Source: DIGJ01 sp041821315 (lineage in GTDB: Bacteria > Bacillota > Clostridia > Lachnospirales > Lachnospiraceae). From it: DNA of 64,000 nt. Every line of letters starts with the position of its first letter. Position 1 is the first letter of the stretch. The notes below the pieces were generated by a model. That model saw only the letters and a program-made list of their open reading frames with translations. It did not search any database and was not told where the DNA came from. This document shows, in pieces, positions 18,039-27,107 of this stretch. The DNA lies in assembly GCA_041821315.1 (NCBI GenBank), contig JBGUEO010000010.1, positions 1 through 64,000 of the forward strand. Direction: 5' to 3'. The position numbers and the translations under genes are program-made.

Positions 18039-18320
18039 CAAAAAAACCCTCGCCACTTCCCAATTAGGAAGAGACGAAGGTTAAACCTACGCGGTACCAC
18101 TCTTTTTCGTACACAAAGTACGCACTTTAATCGATACGGACATTCCTGCCTTATATCTTCCTATCTGATAACGGTTAGGTTCCGGCACTACCTACTTTTT
18201 TTCACTAGTGCTGCTCCAAGGCGAGTTCGATTTTATTTTGTAACTGTCTCACACCAAACGACAGCTCTCTGATTACTCCAAAAAATCTACTATTCCTCAT
18301 CCACGCATTAATTTTTTTGT
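18039..18320 (-). ncRNA. Leucine T-box leader of leuA with terminator
   Basis: The minus strand carries the T-box motif AGTGGTACCGCG (complement around 18088-18102), an AGAGAGC...GGTGTGAGAC Stem I region, and a likely specifier CTC (Leu, complement 18223-18225) in GAACTCGCC. The terminator stem (CCTTCGTCTCTTCC with TGGGAAGTGGCGAGGG, 18041-18080) ends in T7. Uncharged tRNA-Leu(GAG) should favour the antiterminator and leuA transcription. Confidence 0.92.
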
Positions 18321-18327
18321 TTCACTT

Positions 18328-18356
18328 ATTATAATGTTAAACTTTCTTTCTGTCAA
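18328..18356 (-). promoter_or_regulatory. Consensus promoter of the leuA T-box transcript
   Basis: Perfect TTGACA (18351-18356) and TATAAT (18328-18333) with 17-base spacing. It overlaps the last codons of the upstream HPr-like gene. Confidence 0.85.
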
Positions 18357-18624
18357 CTTGTTTTTCCCCAAATCCATTTTGAAAAAGCAATAATAGCTGC
18401 TCTAATGCTTGATTTTCATCCACCCCAGTACAAATTATTTCAATGCTATCATTGCATTTGATTCCTGCAGCAAGTAACCCTAATATGCTTTTCCCATTGA
18501 CCGTTTTGTTTTTACATGTAAATTCAATATGTGATTTGTATTTTATTGCTTCTTCACAAAGCATTTCTGCGATTCGTAAATGAATTCCCTTTTCACTTTT
18601 CACTACAATCCTTTGCCTAACCAT
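18337..18624 (-). CDS. HPr-family phosphocarrier protein
   Basis: 95 residues. The active-site segment GIHLRIAEM keeps the phosphorylated His and the following Arg of GLHARPA, although the usual Pro is Ile. NGKSILGLLAAG contains the regulatory Ser phosphorylated by HPr kinase. It could be a second HPr or a Crh-like carbon signalling protein; its place 12 bases after cdaR suggests co-transcription with the c-di-AMP genes. The main ptsH of the genome is not known from this window. Confidence 0.8.
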   Translation of the reverse strand: MVRQRIVVKSEKGIHLRIAEMLCEEAIKYKSHIEFTCKNKTVNGKSILGLLAAGIKCNDSIEIICTGVDENQALEQLLLLFQNGFGEKQVDRKKV

Positions 18625-18636
18625 TCTACCTCCTTA

Positions 18637-19941
18637 TTAATTCGTTGCTTGATCCTCCGTATTAGGATCAGTTGGGGGAGGAGTGCTATTACTATCACCC
18701 GAGGTCTCATCCCCTGGTACTTCCTCCGTAATTACAACCGTTACACTTGGAGCATTGGTGACTTGATATTCCGATTGTGCTTCAAAATCAACTGGTATAT
18801 TGTAAGTCCCTGGAGTAGAATCTGCTAAGTCAATGTATGCATTTAAATCTGCTGCTGAAATTTTTTCTAAATCACTATCTCCACTTGCCATAATTGAAAC
18901 GGTCGGAAATGGTGCAGAAATGCTCACATTATAATTTTCAGCAAGGTTTTGAACATCGATTGTGTCTTTGTCCAATGTTAAATCCTTCGTGGCCGCTCTA
19001 CCCACCGTAATCCTTACCGCTATACTCTTTGTATCGCCGACTAATTTTGTATTCTTTGGGAGATAATCAGACAAATCAATATCAACTTCCTTGTCTTTGC
19101 TAATCGCATCCACATTGATTTCAATCGGAAGCGAATATATCTTTGATAATATGTCTGATTGCCCTGCAAGCTCAATCTGTTCTGGTCCAAATTCCACACG
19201 TTCTATCGTATATCCAACCGCTTGCGTTCCTACCGCATTTACTTGAATTGGCACTGTTTTTGTTGGAAGTATCGTCGCTTTTACTTTAATATTTGTATGA
19301 CTGAATGTTATCCTAGTAGAATCCACTTCCCTCCCTTTTTCATCATACACTTTTGGTACAAACCCATCCTGGCTAAAATTTTCTTGATGTCCGCTTACAT
19401 CAAGCGATACCCTTACTTCGGTAACTTTATCAATTGTTGATTCTGCTCCCTGTATCTCAATCATGTTCGGAGATGCTTTTACACTGTCCACATAATATCC
19501 AGAATCAACTAAGCCTGTTGTCGTGATTTCAATTGGTAAGGTCTTTGTTCCAATATCTTCCAATGTAACCGTCAGCATTTTGGGTTTTGGAATTACTTCA
19601 ACGCTATCTGAAGTATATTTTGTACATTCTGCAACTATTTCAACACGTTTAAACTGTGTAATCTCTGCCAAATCTGCCGTAACTTTTAGATCAGAGGTTC
19701 GAATCTTATCTCGAATGCTTCTCTTTGCTCTTATTGTGACTGAAACAGTGTTACCTTCTACGATATCATATACTTGCCCGGAAGCAGTAATGTAGGATTC
19801 ATTTAATATTTCAACTGGCACATTACTAATTACTTTTGTTGATATAGGGTCATCTATGTTGATAATAACAATCCATATGATAGCAGCTAGTGGAATGGAT
19901 AAGAGTTTAATACCTAAATTTCTAGTTATCTTTTCTTTCAT
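18637..19941 (-). CDS. cdaR: YbbR-domain protein CdaR, regulator of CdaA
   Basis: 434 residues: one N-terminal transmembrane helix (residues about 10-27) then four YbbR repeats (recurring PI.V and GYYVDSV / GYTIERV units), ending in a Ser/Thr/Pro-rich tail. YbbR proteins sit outside the membrane and modulate the diadenylate cyclase. ATG 19941 overlaps the cdaA stop (ATGA), so the two are translationally coupled. Confidence 0.88.
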   Translation of the reverse strand: MKEKITRNLGIKLLSIPLAAIIWIVIINIDDPISTKVISNVPVEILNESYITASGQVYDIVEGNTVSVTIRAKRSIRDKIRTSDLKVTADLAEITQFKRVEIVAECTKYTSDSVEVIPKPKMLTVTLEDIGTKTLPIEITTTGLVDSGYYVDSVKASPNMIEIQGAESTIDKVTEVRVSLDVSGHQENFSQDGFVPKVYDEKGREVDSTRITFSHTNIKVKATILPTKTVPIQVNAVGTQAVGYTIERVEFGPEQIELAGQSDILSKIYSLPIEINVDAISKDKEVDIDLSDYLPKNTKLVGDTKSIAVRITVGRAATKDLTLDKDTIDVQNLAENYNVSISAPFPTVSIMASGDSDLEKISAADLNAYIDLADSTPGTYNIPVDFEAQSEYQVTNAPSVTVVITEEVPGDETSGDSNSTPPPTDPNTEDQATN

Positions 19942-20810
19942 TTTTTTACTCTTCCTTTCCATAATCTAATCTTCTTTTTTGTATCGAAAGATTTTTTTTT
20001 CTGACAATTCACTAAATAATCTTTCAAATAATCACCATCAACGCTTCGTATAAGCTCTCCTTCTGCTGCAATTGATACTTTACCAGTTTCTTCTGAAACA
20101 ATAATGGTAATACCATCAGATACTTCGCTTACTCCAACCCCTGCACGATGTCTTGTTCCAAGTTCCTTACTCAGTTCCATATTATCCGATAATGGAAGAT
20201 AGCACGTAGCAGATACCAGACGATTTCCTCGTAAAATAACGGCACCATCATGAAGTGGCGTATTATGTTCAAATATATTAATTAATAATTGACTGCTTAT
20301 CAGTGAATCCAAAACAATACCAGTTCTTTCGTACTCATTCAGTGGTACATCACGTTCAATCACGATGAGTGCTCCTGTTTTTGTCTTTGCCATTTCAAAT
20401 ACAGCCTTAACAATCTCACTTATCGTACGTTCAGAATATCGCTCATTTTTATCTTTTTGATCATCAAATGGTATAATCGAAGAGAAATAATTACGACGTC
20501 CTAATTGTTCTAACGCCTTGCGAAGTTCTGGTTGAAAAATTATAATAATTGCAGTAATTCCAACTCCAATCGTATTTTTAAATATCCATAATATTGCTTT
20601 CATATCAAGAATTAACGCAATCAAGCAAAAAATAAGCAATACAACAATACCCTTTACCAACATCCATCCTCGCGTTTTTTGAACCCATATGATGATATGA
20701 TAAATGGTAAATGCAATGATTAAAATTTCCAAAATATCAGTAATTCCTATCACCGGCAATGTCAACGATGTAAAATACTTACTCATGAATGTCCTTATAT
20801 ATTCCATATT
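19938..20810 (-). CDS. cdaA: Diadenylate cyclase CdaA
   Basis: Makes cyclic di-AMP from two ATP. 290 residues from the ATG at 20810, which has GGAGG four bases upstream; a longer in-frame start at 20843 would precede that SD. Three N-terminal helices are followed by the DAC domain with the signature DGAVIL and GTRHRAGVGVSE motifs and IVSEETG. Downstream cdaR is coupled; upstream are two membrane protein genes. glmM, the usual third partner, is absent. Confidence 0.93.
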   Translation of the reverse strand, partial: NMEYIRTFMSKYFTSLTLPVIGITDILEILIIAFTIYHIIIWVQKTRGWMLVKGIVVLLIFCLIALILDMKAILWIFKNTIGVGITAIIIIFQPELRKALEQLGRRNYFSSIIPFDDQKDKNERYSERTISEIVKAVFEMAKTKTGALIVIERDVPLNEYERTGIVLDSLISSQLLINIFEHNTPLHDGAVILRGNRLVSATCYLPLSDNMELSKELGTRHRAGVGVSEVSDGITIIVSEETGKVSIAAEGELIRSVDGDYLKDYLVNCQKKKSFDTKKKIRLWKGRVKK

Positions 20811-20820
20811 GCCTCCAAAA

Positions 20821-21759
20821 TCAACTTGTTTCTTTCTTCTCATTTATTTTTTTAATATTTTTTTCCGGCGCCGTTACTTTTATTTTAGGAACCGCTTTTA
20901 CATAGTAATAATAATCATCATCTTCAAATTGAATTTTTTCAATCGCGGTGTGATCGAGTGTCAAACGAAAAAACCAAACGATATAAACTATAATTGCCGA
21001 TCCTAGCGTTCCTAGGATTACCGATATCAAATTCACTTGAATATCAAAGCCAATATTCCCAATTAAAAATCCTAACACATTTACAATTGCACCTGCTATA
21101 ATGGAAGTTTCAAATGCATAATCAAACTCTTGTTTTCTAATAATATAGGTTATTATGACTACCGCACAAAAGACAAAAATCGCAAAAATCATATTTGGAT
21201 TTTTTAACCAGTCATCGATAACGGTTCGTACTAAATTAAGAATGTCTTCCATAGAAGCTCCAAGCGTAGCACTGGTCAAATCACGGATTACCCGTATCAA
21301 AAAGTAAACACTAACTCCACATGCTACAGGTACTATAGAAATTGGTGTAGCAATAAGACCCAATAAAATAGGTATGCAATATGGAATTTTCAAAAAATAT
21401 AAAATTGGTATTGCTAATACGACGTATCCAAAGTTTGGTGTGAATTTTGCAAAGAAACAGTATATTATCAAAAATATAATCGCAACTAAAATTGCCAATA
21501 CTTTTGATACTGCAAGTATATGACCAATCGATACTACCATTGCCAGTAATACTAATACAACTGATGGTGTGAACGCACAGAATGTTGAAAGAATCAACAC
21601 AATTGGGAGGTTATTTAATTTTGGATTAAATCCCAACTGCTGATTAATTAATAAAAATACAATGGCTGCCGTGAGAAATTTCACAAAAGGGTTTGTATAC
21701 GAACTGGTCTTTTGATAAAATTGTTTTATCTGTTCCTTTATGACTAAAAGTTGCATCAT
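20821..21759 (-). CDS. Multi-pass membrane protein of unknown function, linked to cdaA
   Basis: 312 residues from the ATG at 21759, chosen for its TAGGAGGAT ribosome binding site. About eight hydrophobic helices, in two clusters separated by a soluble segment with SATLGASMEDILNLV; the C-terminus is acidic (EDDDYYYY) and then basic. Ten bases separate it from cdaA, so it is in the same operon. I do not recognise the family. Confidence 0.7.
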   Translation of the reverse strand: MMQLLVIKEQIKQFYQKTSSYTNPFVKFLTAAIVFLLINQQLGFNPKLNNLPIVLILSTFCAFTPSVVLVLLAMVVSIGHILAVSKVLAILVAIIFLIIYCFFAKFTPNFGYVVLAIPILYFLKIPYCIPILLGLIATPISIVPVACGVSVYFLIRVIRDLTSATLGASMEDILNLVRTVIDDWLKNPNMIFAIFVFCAVVIITYIIRKQEFDYAFETSIIAGAIVNVLGFLIGNIGFDIQVNLISVILGTLGSAIIVYIVWFFRLTLDHTAIEKIQFEDDDYYYYVKAVPKIKVTAPEKNIKKINEKKETS

Positions 21760-21772
21760 CTTACTTATCCTC

Positions 21773-22168
21773 CTACTTATGTTCCGAATCGTTTTGATAG
21801 AACCGACGGAGTATACCCAGTCCCTTTTCATATCGTATAATATAGCGTTGCGCACGTTTATATTTGTATAAATATCTCATGAAACTTCCTATGGCATAAA
21901 CTAGAATCAACACAATATAAATAACCAACGCATAAAACCCGATTCGCATATAATCTAGGGTAACTGCACTATTGATTAATTGTTCGGCATTATAAATTGC
22001 TGCTAGCATTAAAACAAATGCATACCCTATGGTTATTCGGATAATTGTTTTCAAAAGATGGGTTCGTACATAATCTCCCATGTAATAATCCTTTATCTCA
22101 AATTGTTCTTTATTTTTTTCCATCATGGATAGCTTAGCCATTACTCGAATTTTCTTTTCATTTAGCAC
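21773..22168 (-). CDS. Small two-helix membrane protein, first gene of the cdaA operon
   Basis: 131 residues with two transmembrane helices (about residues 42-58 and 72-92) between charged, basic ends. The start is a GTG with AGGAGGG six bases upstream. It directly follows a consensus promoter and probably leads the operon through cdaA, cdaR and the HPr-like gene. No family recognised. Confidence 0.65.
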   Translation of the reverse strand: MLNEKKIRVMAKLSMMEKNKEQFEIKDYYMGDYVRTHLLKTIIRITIGYAFVLMLAAIYNAEQLINSAVTLDYMRIGFYALVIYIVLILVYAIGSFMRYLYKYKRAQRYIIRYEKGLGILRRFYQNDSEHK

Positions 22169-22212
22169 CGTTATCCCTCCTTTTTCGCCAAGTGGCGTAC
22201 TTACGCTTCCTT

Positions 22213-22241
22213 AGTATATCACACATAATTTGTAATTTCAA
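22213..22241 (-). promoter_or_regulatory. Promoter of the cdaA operon
   Basis: TTGAAA (22236-22241) and TATACT (22213-22218), spacer 17 bases, about 45 bases upstream of the first gene. Confidence 0.75.
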
Positions 22242-22345
22242 TTGACAATAACGCAGATAATAAATTCTGATTTAATAGATCAACGGACGTGGGAATTTGA
22301 AAGACAGATACAAAACCAGGGGTAGGTATTCATATTCTCAAATAA

Positions 22346-22487
22346 AAAAATACAGAGCCGAGATAAATCAAGCGCATGAACACTACACAGAACCTCTGTG
22401 CAGCGAAAATTCACTCATGTGGCAGTGGATTTTCGTTAGAGTTTCAACTTGTATGCTAAAATGACTTTTTCTTGGCTCTGTATTTTT
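22346..22487 (-). terminator. Long structured terminator-like element after the GH5 gene
   Basis: The ends AAAATACAGAGCC and GGCTCTGTATTTTT are inverted repeats closing a loop of about 110 bases that itself contains two hairpins (CACAGA-AC-CTCTGTG and CGAAAATTCAC...GTGGATTTTCG). On the minus strand the distal arm ends in a T-run, so it can terminate the glucan operon. The multi-hairpin loop is more elaborate than needed for a simple terminator. Confidence 0.6.
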
Positions 22488-22530
22488 CTATTCGATATTT
22501 ATGTAATCGAACTGTTTTAGCTGACATTTC

Positions 22531-24006
22531 TTACTGGAACTTTATTCTTTTTAACCGAACTTCCTGTCCCACGCATGTTACCCAGGTTAATCCATCCTCT
22601 CTTTTTTCAATCGTCAATTTACCATCGCCTGTATATTCAGCGACTGCGTCCCTTCCTTCCATACGATACCCCAGGGAATCGCCCATTTTAAGAACAATCT
22701 CAAGACTCTCTTTTATTGGCTGTTCCTCTCCACCATACCGTTTCCAGTCTGGTACTCCTTTATGACCATCTGCAAAGCATATGGTTACCGGATCCGATAT
22801 ACGAAATAGTGCTCCTTTCGTTCTTTCGCTTTTTATATCACACGCATCATAAGCGGTAGCTGGAACGATCAACGGTGCTTTTCGAAGTAATGCACGGATT
22901 ATCTCCTCTCTATAATGAGGTTTTGCAATACTACTTAAATAGGCATCAAATATCTCACATGCACTCTTTTTGTCAAGAGATCCCTTGTCATCTAGATAAT
23001 CAAGTATCTTTTCCCAGTCTGCAGGTTCATCATAAGATACCGGCGAATTACTTGTATCCATTTTTTTATAAGACCAAAAACACCAACCAATATTATTTCG
23101 TTCATACATTGGGAATGCTGTCGTATACCAGTCTAAATTGTTTTCTCCTCCTTCCCCCATCCATAACGGAACTCCCATACTGGAAGCTATCCGCATAAAG
23201 CTTTCAATACTTTCCACATCCGGATTATTCCAATATTTATGAAATTCAAGCATAATATTATCCGCCATCTCTTCTTCTCTCATCTTGGAAAATATAGAAA
23301 AATCACTGGCCCAATGTACCCCTTCTAAAATAATCATATGCTTTTTATCTACTGTGCGAATATTTTGAATCAATTTCCGATAAAGCGGAACTACCTTTTT
23401 ATTATATTGCTTATTACAATCCGGTAATGGTTCATTTAGCAGATCATATCCTCCGACTGCAGGATTATCTTTATATCTTGATGCCAATAAATTCCAGCAT
23501 TTTATTAAAATCTCTTCATAGATTGGATCAACAAATAAATCTGGGCTGTCATTTTTGCTATCGTCTATATTCGTTCCTGTTTGTCCTCCTGGTGCTGCAT
23601 GCATATCTATGAATAAATAGATTCCATATTCTTTACACCATGAAATACATTGATCCAGTTTTATCAGTATTTCGTTATTAAAAAAAACATCCATACTTGT
23701 ATCCACATAAAACAAATGTCTTGCGTTAATTGGAAGCCTAACACTATTTAACCCCTGTTCTTTCATCCATCTGATATCCTCTTTGGTAATATAGCGTGCA
23801 TAAAATTCCTTCCAAAATTCTTTTGCATACTCTGCTCCACAGAGTTCTTCCACTAACTTTTCTATTCTTCGTGGTCTGTCACATTTCATATAAAACTTCC
23901 ACATATATCCTTCTGTGAGGAACCAGTTGCCAAGCCCCATACCACGAAGCATATACGGTTTACCATCACAAAACACTCCATTTTTTGTTGCTGTCAAATA
24001 ATTCAT
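22531..24006 (-). CDS. Intracellular GH5 glucanase (beta-1,3-glucosidase-like)
   Basis: 491 residues, no signal peptide. A GH5 (clan A) barrel with RGMGLGNWF at the N-terminus, SVRLPIN, DMHAAPGGQ, general acid Glu192 in DLLNEP and nucleophile Glu285 in WMGEGG; the last 130 residues form an extra beta-rich domain. The pattern resembles fungal-type exo-1,3-glucosidases. As the last gene of the ABC importer operon it should cleave imported glucan oligosaccharides in the cytoplasm. Exact linkage is inferred. Confidence 0.85.
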   Translation of the reverse strand: MNYLTATKNGVFCDGKPYMLRGMGLGNWFLTEGYMWKFYMKCDRPRRIEKLVEELCGAEYAKEFWKEFYARYITKEDIRWMKEQGLNSVRLPINARHLFYVDTSMDVFFNNEILIKLDQCISWCKEYGIYLFIDMHAAPGGQTGTNIDDSKNDSPDLFVDPIYEEILIKCWNLLASRYKDNPAVGGYDLLNEPLPDCNKQYNKKVVPLYRKLIQNIRTVDKKHMIILEGVHWASDFSIFSKMREEEMADNIMLEFHKYWNNPDVESIESFMRIASSMGVPLWMGEGGENNLDWYTTAFPMYERNNIGWCFWSYKKMDTSNSPVSYDEPADWEKILDYLDDKGSLDKKSACEIFDAYLSSIAKPHYREEIIRALLRKAPLIVPATAYDACDIKSERTKGALFRISDPVTICFADGHKGVPDWKRYGGEEQPIKESLEIVLKMGDSLGYRMEGRDAVAEYTGDGKLTIEKREDGLTWVTCVGQEVRLKRIKFQ

Positions 24007-24010
24007 ATGC

Positions 24011-24841
24011 TTATCCTTTCACGGCTCCTTCTGCAATACCTTCTAAAATCTGTTTCTGAAATACTGCATAAAATATGATAACAGGAACTGCTGCTAAAAT
24101 AAGCGCACTTAAGATTGCAGTCCAATCGCTGCTATACTGTCCAAATAATGTATTTGTAGATAATAATAACGTATAATGCTTATTATCCGAAAGAACGATG
24201 AGTGGTAGTAGAAAGTCATTCCACACCCAAAGAACGTTGGTAATACAGATTGTTGTCGTTATCGGCTTTAATAGTGGCATTATGATATAAAAGAACGTCT
24301 GCAAATCACTACTCCCATCTATACTTGCAGCCTCCTCCAATTCAATCGGAATTCCTTTGACAAATCCATGATACAAAAATATTGCCATACTAGTACCAAG
24401 TCCTGCATAAACCAACGCCAGACCAAAAATTGAGTTTTTCATATGTAAAGTAATCGTCACTTTATACAACGGAATCATAATGGAACTAAAAGGGATTAGC
24501 ATTGAAAAAATAAATAATGAATATATTACTTTTGATAATCTTGTTTTTGTTCTGCATAATTTCCATCCTGCAAGTGCTGAAATCAAAATCATTAGCGATA
24601 CACTTACTGCAGCAAGAACTACTGTATTTACAAGACTTCTTAAATATTTCATCTTTTCGAATGTTCTTGTGTAATTTTCGAAATGAAAGGTTGTAGGAAA
24701 ACTCATAACATTACTGAGCAATTCCCCATTTGTTTTAAATGAATTCATAAGTGCCATCAGTAGCGGGAAAAGTGTATACAATGCACCTATAATCAAAAAA
24801 CAATACACCATCACATGAATGATACATTTTTTCTTTTTCAT
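24011..24841 (-). CDS. Carbohydrate ABC transporter permease (MalG/CUT1 type)
   Basis: 276 residues, six helices, with the inner-membrane permease EAA loop ELEEAASIDGSSDLQTFFYI. It overlaps the upstream permease by four bases (ATGA) and is followed after four bases by the intracellular GH5. It forms the membrane channel with the other permease; no ATPase gene is present, so a shared MsiK-type ATPase is expected elsewhere. Confidence 0.9.
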   Translation of the reverse strand: MKKKKCIIHVMVYCFLIIGALYTLFPLLMALMNSFKTNGELLSNVMSFPTTFHFENYTRTFEKMKYLRSLVNTVVLAAVSVSLMILISALAGWKLCRTKTRLSKVIYSLFIFSMLIPFSSIMIPLYKVTITLHMKNSIFGLALVYAGLGTSMAIFLYHGFVKGIPIELEEAASIDGSSDLQTFFYIIMPLLKPITTTICITNVLWVWNDFLLPLIVLSDNKHYTLLLSTNTLFGQYSSDWTAILSALILAAVPVIIFYAVFQKQILEGIAEGAVKG

Positions 24842-25716
24842 AGTTCCAGCTCCTTTCCTTTACTGACACGTAGCTGAATGATTGTTATTACCAACACTAC
24901 TAAAAATAGTACTGTCGACTTTGCTGTTGCGTACCCATACCTGATATTTCCTTTGAACGCTTCCTCATAAATATTGATAGCAACCGATTGTGTTGCTCTG
25001 CCTGGTCCACCTCCAGTAAGTGCATAAATTACATCAAAGACCTGGAATCCAGCATTTAAAGCCCAAAAAACACAAATCGTTACAGCATGACGAATCAGTG
25101 GAAATGTAACTTTCCAAAACGCCTTCCAGTTTGTCGCGCCATCAAGGGCTGCTGCTTCCTTAAGTTCTCCTGGAACACCTTGCAATGCTGCCATATATAT
25201 AATCATCAGATATCCTGTAGCTCCCCAGGTTGCAACAATTACAATCGCAAGAAATGAATAATGTGGGTCTCCAATCCATGATTTATCTAACGCTTTCCAT
25301 CCCCAGTTATCAGACATATAATAAAGAACTTTTGTAAAAATAAACATCCACATATAGCCACCAATGACCATACTGATCATATTTGGCATATAAAATACGG
25401 TTCTGAAAAAACTTTTACCTTTTGGTCTGCTCTCAATCGCCACTGCAAGTACAAGTGCTACAATATTAGAAAGCAATAATACCACTATTACATATCTCAA
25501 TGTAAATAGCATCGAATCCCAAAAATTCTGATCTTTAAATATCTCTATGAAATTCGCTAATCCTACAAAATGAAATATCTTATTGATTCCGTTCCAGTCT
25601 GTTAACGAATAATATATACCTGAAATCGCAGGATATAGTTTGAAGATGAAATAAAGAAATAATGCCGGTGCACAAAAAATCAATAATTTTAAATTTGGAT
25701 GAGTCTTACTATTCAT
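24838..25716 (-). CDS. Carbohydrate ABC transporter permease (MalF/CUT1 type)
   Basis: 292 residues, six helices, LFIYF-type N-terminal segment, EAA loop ELKEAAALDGATNWKAFW. The preceding ribosome binding site (AGTAGGT) is weak, which suggests coupling to the upstream binding-protein gene. Part of the oligosaccharide importer. Confidence 0.9.
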   Translation of the reverse strand: MNSKTHPNLKLLIFCAPALFLYFIFKLYPAISGIYYSLTDWNGINKIFHFVGLANFIEIFKDQNFWDSMLFTLRYVIVVLLLSNIVALVLAVAIESRPKGKSFFRTVFYMPNMISMVIGGYMWMFIFTKVLYYMSDNWGWKALDKSWIGDPHYSFLAIVIVATWGATGYLMIIYMAALQGVPGELKEAAALDGATNWKAFWKVTFPLIRHAVTICVFWALNAGFQVFDVIYALTGGGPGRATQSVAINIYEEAFKGNIRYGYATAKSTVLFLVVLVITIIQLRVSKGKELEL

Positions 25717-25726
25717 GATTTTTTAC

Positions 25727-27037
25727 CTACTGATTTAGTGCATTTGCATCCTGAAACACTTTGTCCAGGTCAGCAATAATATCATCGACTGTAACAGATC
25801 CTGCATAATACTCCTGCAGAAGTTTTCCTTGCTCATCTGTAACAGAAGAAGGAAGAACTAGATCCTGGTATGCTTTTCCTTCTGCAACATATTGAGAAGC
25901 TTCCTTAACCCAGGAAGAAGTCTCATAGGTATGACAGGTTGCTAATGGATTAAAGGTGCATGATTGAAATAGCGCGGAAGAATCCTTATCATCCAATACA
26001 TAGTTAGCAAATTCCAATGCCAATTCAAGGTTCTTTGATTCTGGATATACGCCAAGTGTAGTTGATGTTGAAAGATTTACTAACGTACAGTTAGGGTCAT
26101 CATTAATAGGAAGCGCAAATACGCCCATGTTCATATCTGGGTTTGTTTCCATAATTGTATTTGATGCCCAAGTTCCCTGCACAAACATGGCTGCCTTTCC
26201 ATTTGCAAAATCAGCAGATCCAGCTTCGGAGCCTTCTTCCATTGCTCTTTTAGTTCCATTTTTCATAATAAGGTCTATTACAGTAAAGATATCTCTTACT
26301 TCCTCATAAGAACCCTCATCTGCATACATCCTGTTCAGCCAGTCTGTTTTCTCTCCAGAAACAATACCCCCTAACGTTAAACCGGTCATTAACTGTGGAA
26401 CCCACTGTTCCTGAAATGCAAGCATAAATGGAGTGACATTGTTTTTATTTAAGGTGTCACAAATTGTCTGCAGATCACTTAAAGTCTCTGGTGGTGTCAG
26501 ATTATACTGTTCAAAAATATCCTTATTGTACAATACGCCCCAAGCCTGACTCTCGATTGGAACCGCCATTAAATGACCATCTACCGAAACAGTTTCTTTT
26601 ACATTATCATAAATCTTATCTGCTAGTGGCTGTTCTGAAAGATCATATAAGTTTCCAGCTTTATTATAAGTTCCAATGTTGTTTGAGTGTAATGCATACA
26701 AATCAGGTGCATCATCTCCGGTAAGCCTTGTCTGAAGAATTGTCTCATATTGGTCAGAGCTTGGCATTTCAAGATTTACTGTTACCTTAATATTCTTCTC
26801 CTCTAACATTTTATTTTCAAACTGTTTGCAATATCCTTCCCATTGATCCATGTATTGAGGTAAACTCACCATGATGTTAAGCTCTGCTTCTTTTGGTGCC
26901 TCTTTTGTAGCTCCTGTCTCCTTAGCCTCTGTTCCCGTTTCAGTTGCAGTTCCTTTTGTTGCTTTGCTTCCACATGCCACCATTGATAATGTCATTATGC
27001 CAACAAGTGCAAGTGCAAATACTTTTTTTAATTTCAT
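25727..27037 (-). CDS. Extracellular sugar-binding lipoprotein of the ABC importer
   Basis: 436 residues from the ATG at 27037 (GGGAGG eight bases upstream). The signal peptide ends in a lipobox with Cys (LSMVACGSK), followed by a Thr/Glu-rich linker and a family 1 solute-binding fold with AMFVQGTWA, the ligand-loop segment typical of oligosaccharide binding proteins. It delivers glucan oligosaccharides to the two permeases downstream. Ligand is inferred from the flanking GH5 enzymes. Confidence 0.9.
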   Translation of the reverse strand: MKLKKVFALALVGIMTLSMVACGSKATKGTATETGTEAKETGATKEAPKEAELNIMVSLPQYMDQWEGYCKQFENKMLEEKNIKVTVNLEMPSSDQYETILQTRLTGDDAPDLYALHSNNIGTYNKAGNLYDLSEQPLADKIYDNVKETVSVDGHLMAVPIESQAWGVLYNKDIFEQYNLTPPETLSDLQTICDTLNKNNVTPFMLAFQEQWVPQLMTGLTLGGIVSGEKTDWLNRMYADEGSYEEVRDIFTVIDLIMKNGTKRAMEEGSEAGSADFANGKAAMFVQGTWASNTIMETNPDMNMGVFALPINDDPNCTLVNLSTSTTLGVYPESKNLELALEFANYVLDDKDSSALFQSCTFNPLATCHTYETSSWVKEASQYVAEGKAYQDLVLPSSVTDEQGKLLQEYYAGSVTVDDIIADLDKVFQDANALNQ

Positions 27038-27070
27038 TCGAAATCCTCCCATAAGTTTTTTGATAATACA

Positions 27071-27099
27071 ATTATAGCAAAGGACGATAATAATTCATT
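27071..27099 (-). promoter_or_regulatory. Probable YesN-dependent promoter of the importer operon
   Basis: A perfect TATAAT (27071-27076) has only a poor -35 match (AATGAA) at 17 bases, which fits a promoter needing an AraC-type activator such as the YesN-like regulator encoded just upstream. Confidence 0.5.
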
Positions 27100-27107
27100 T
27101 TCCAAAA

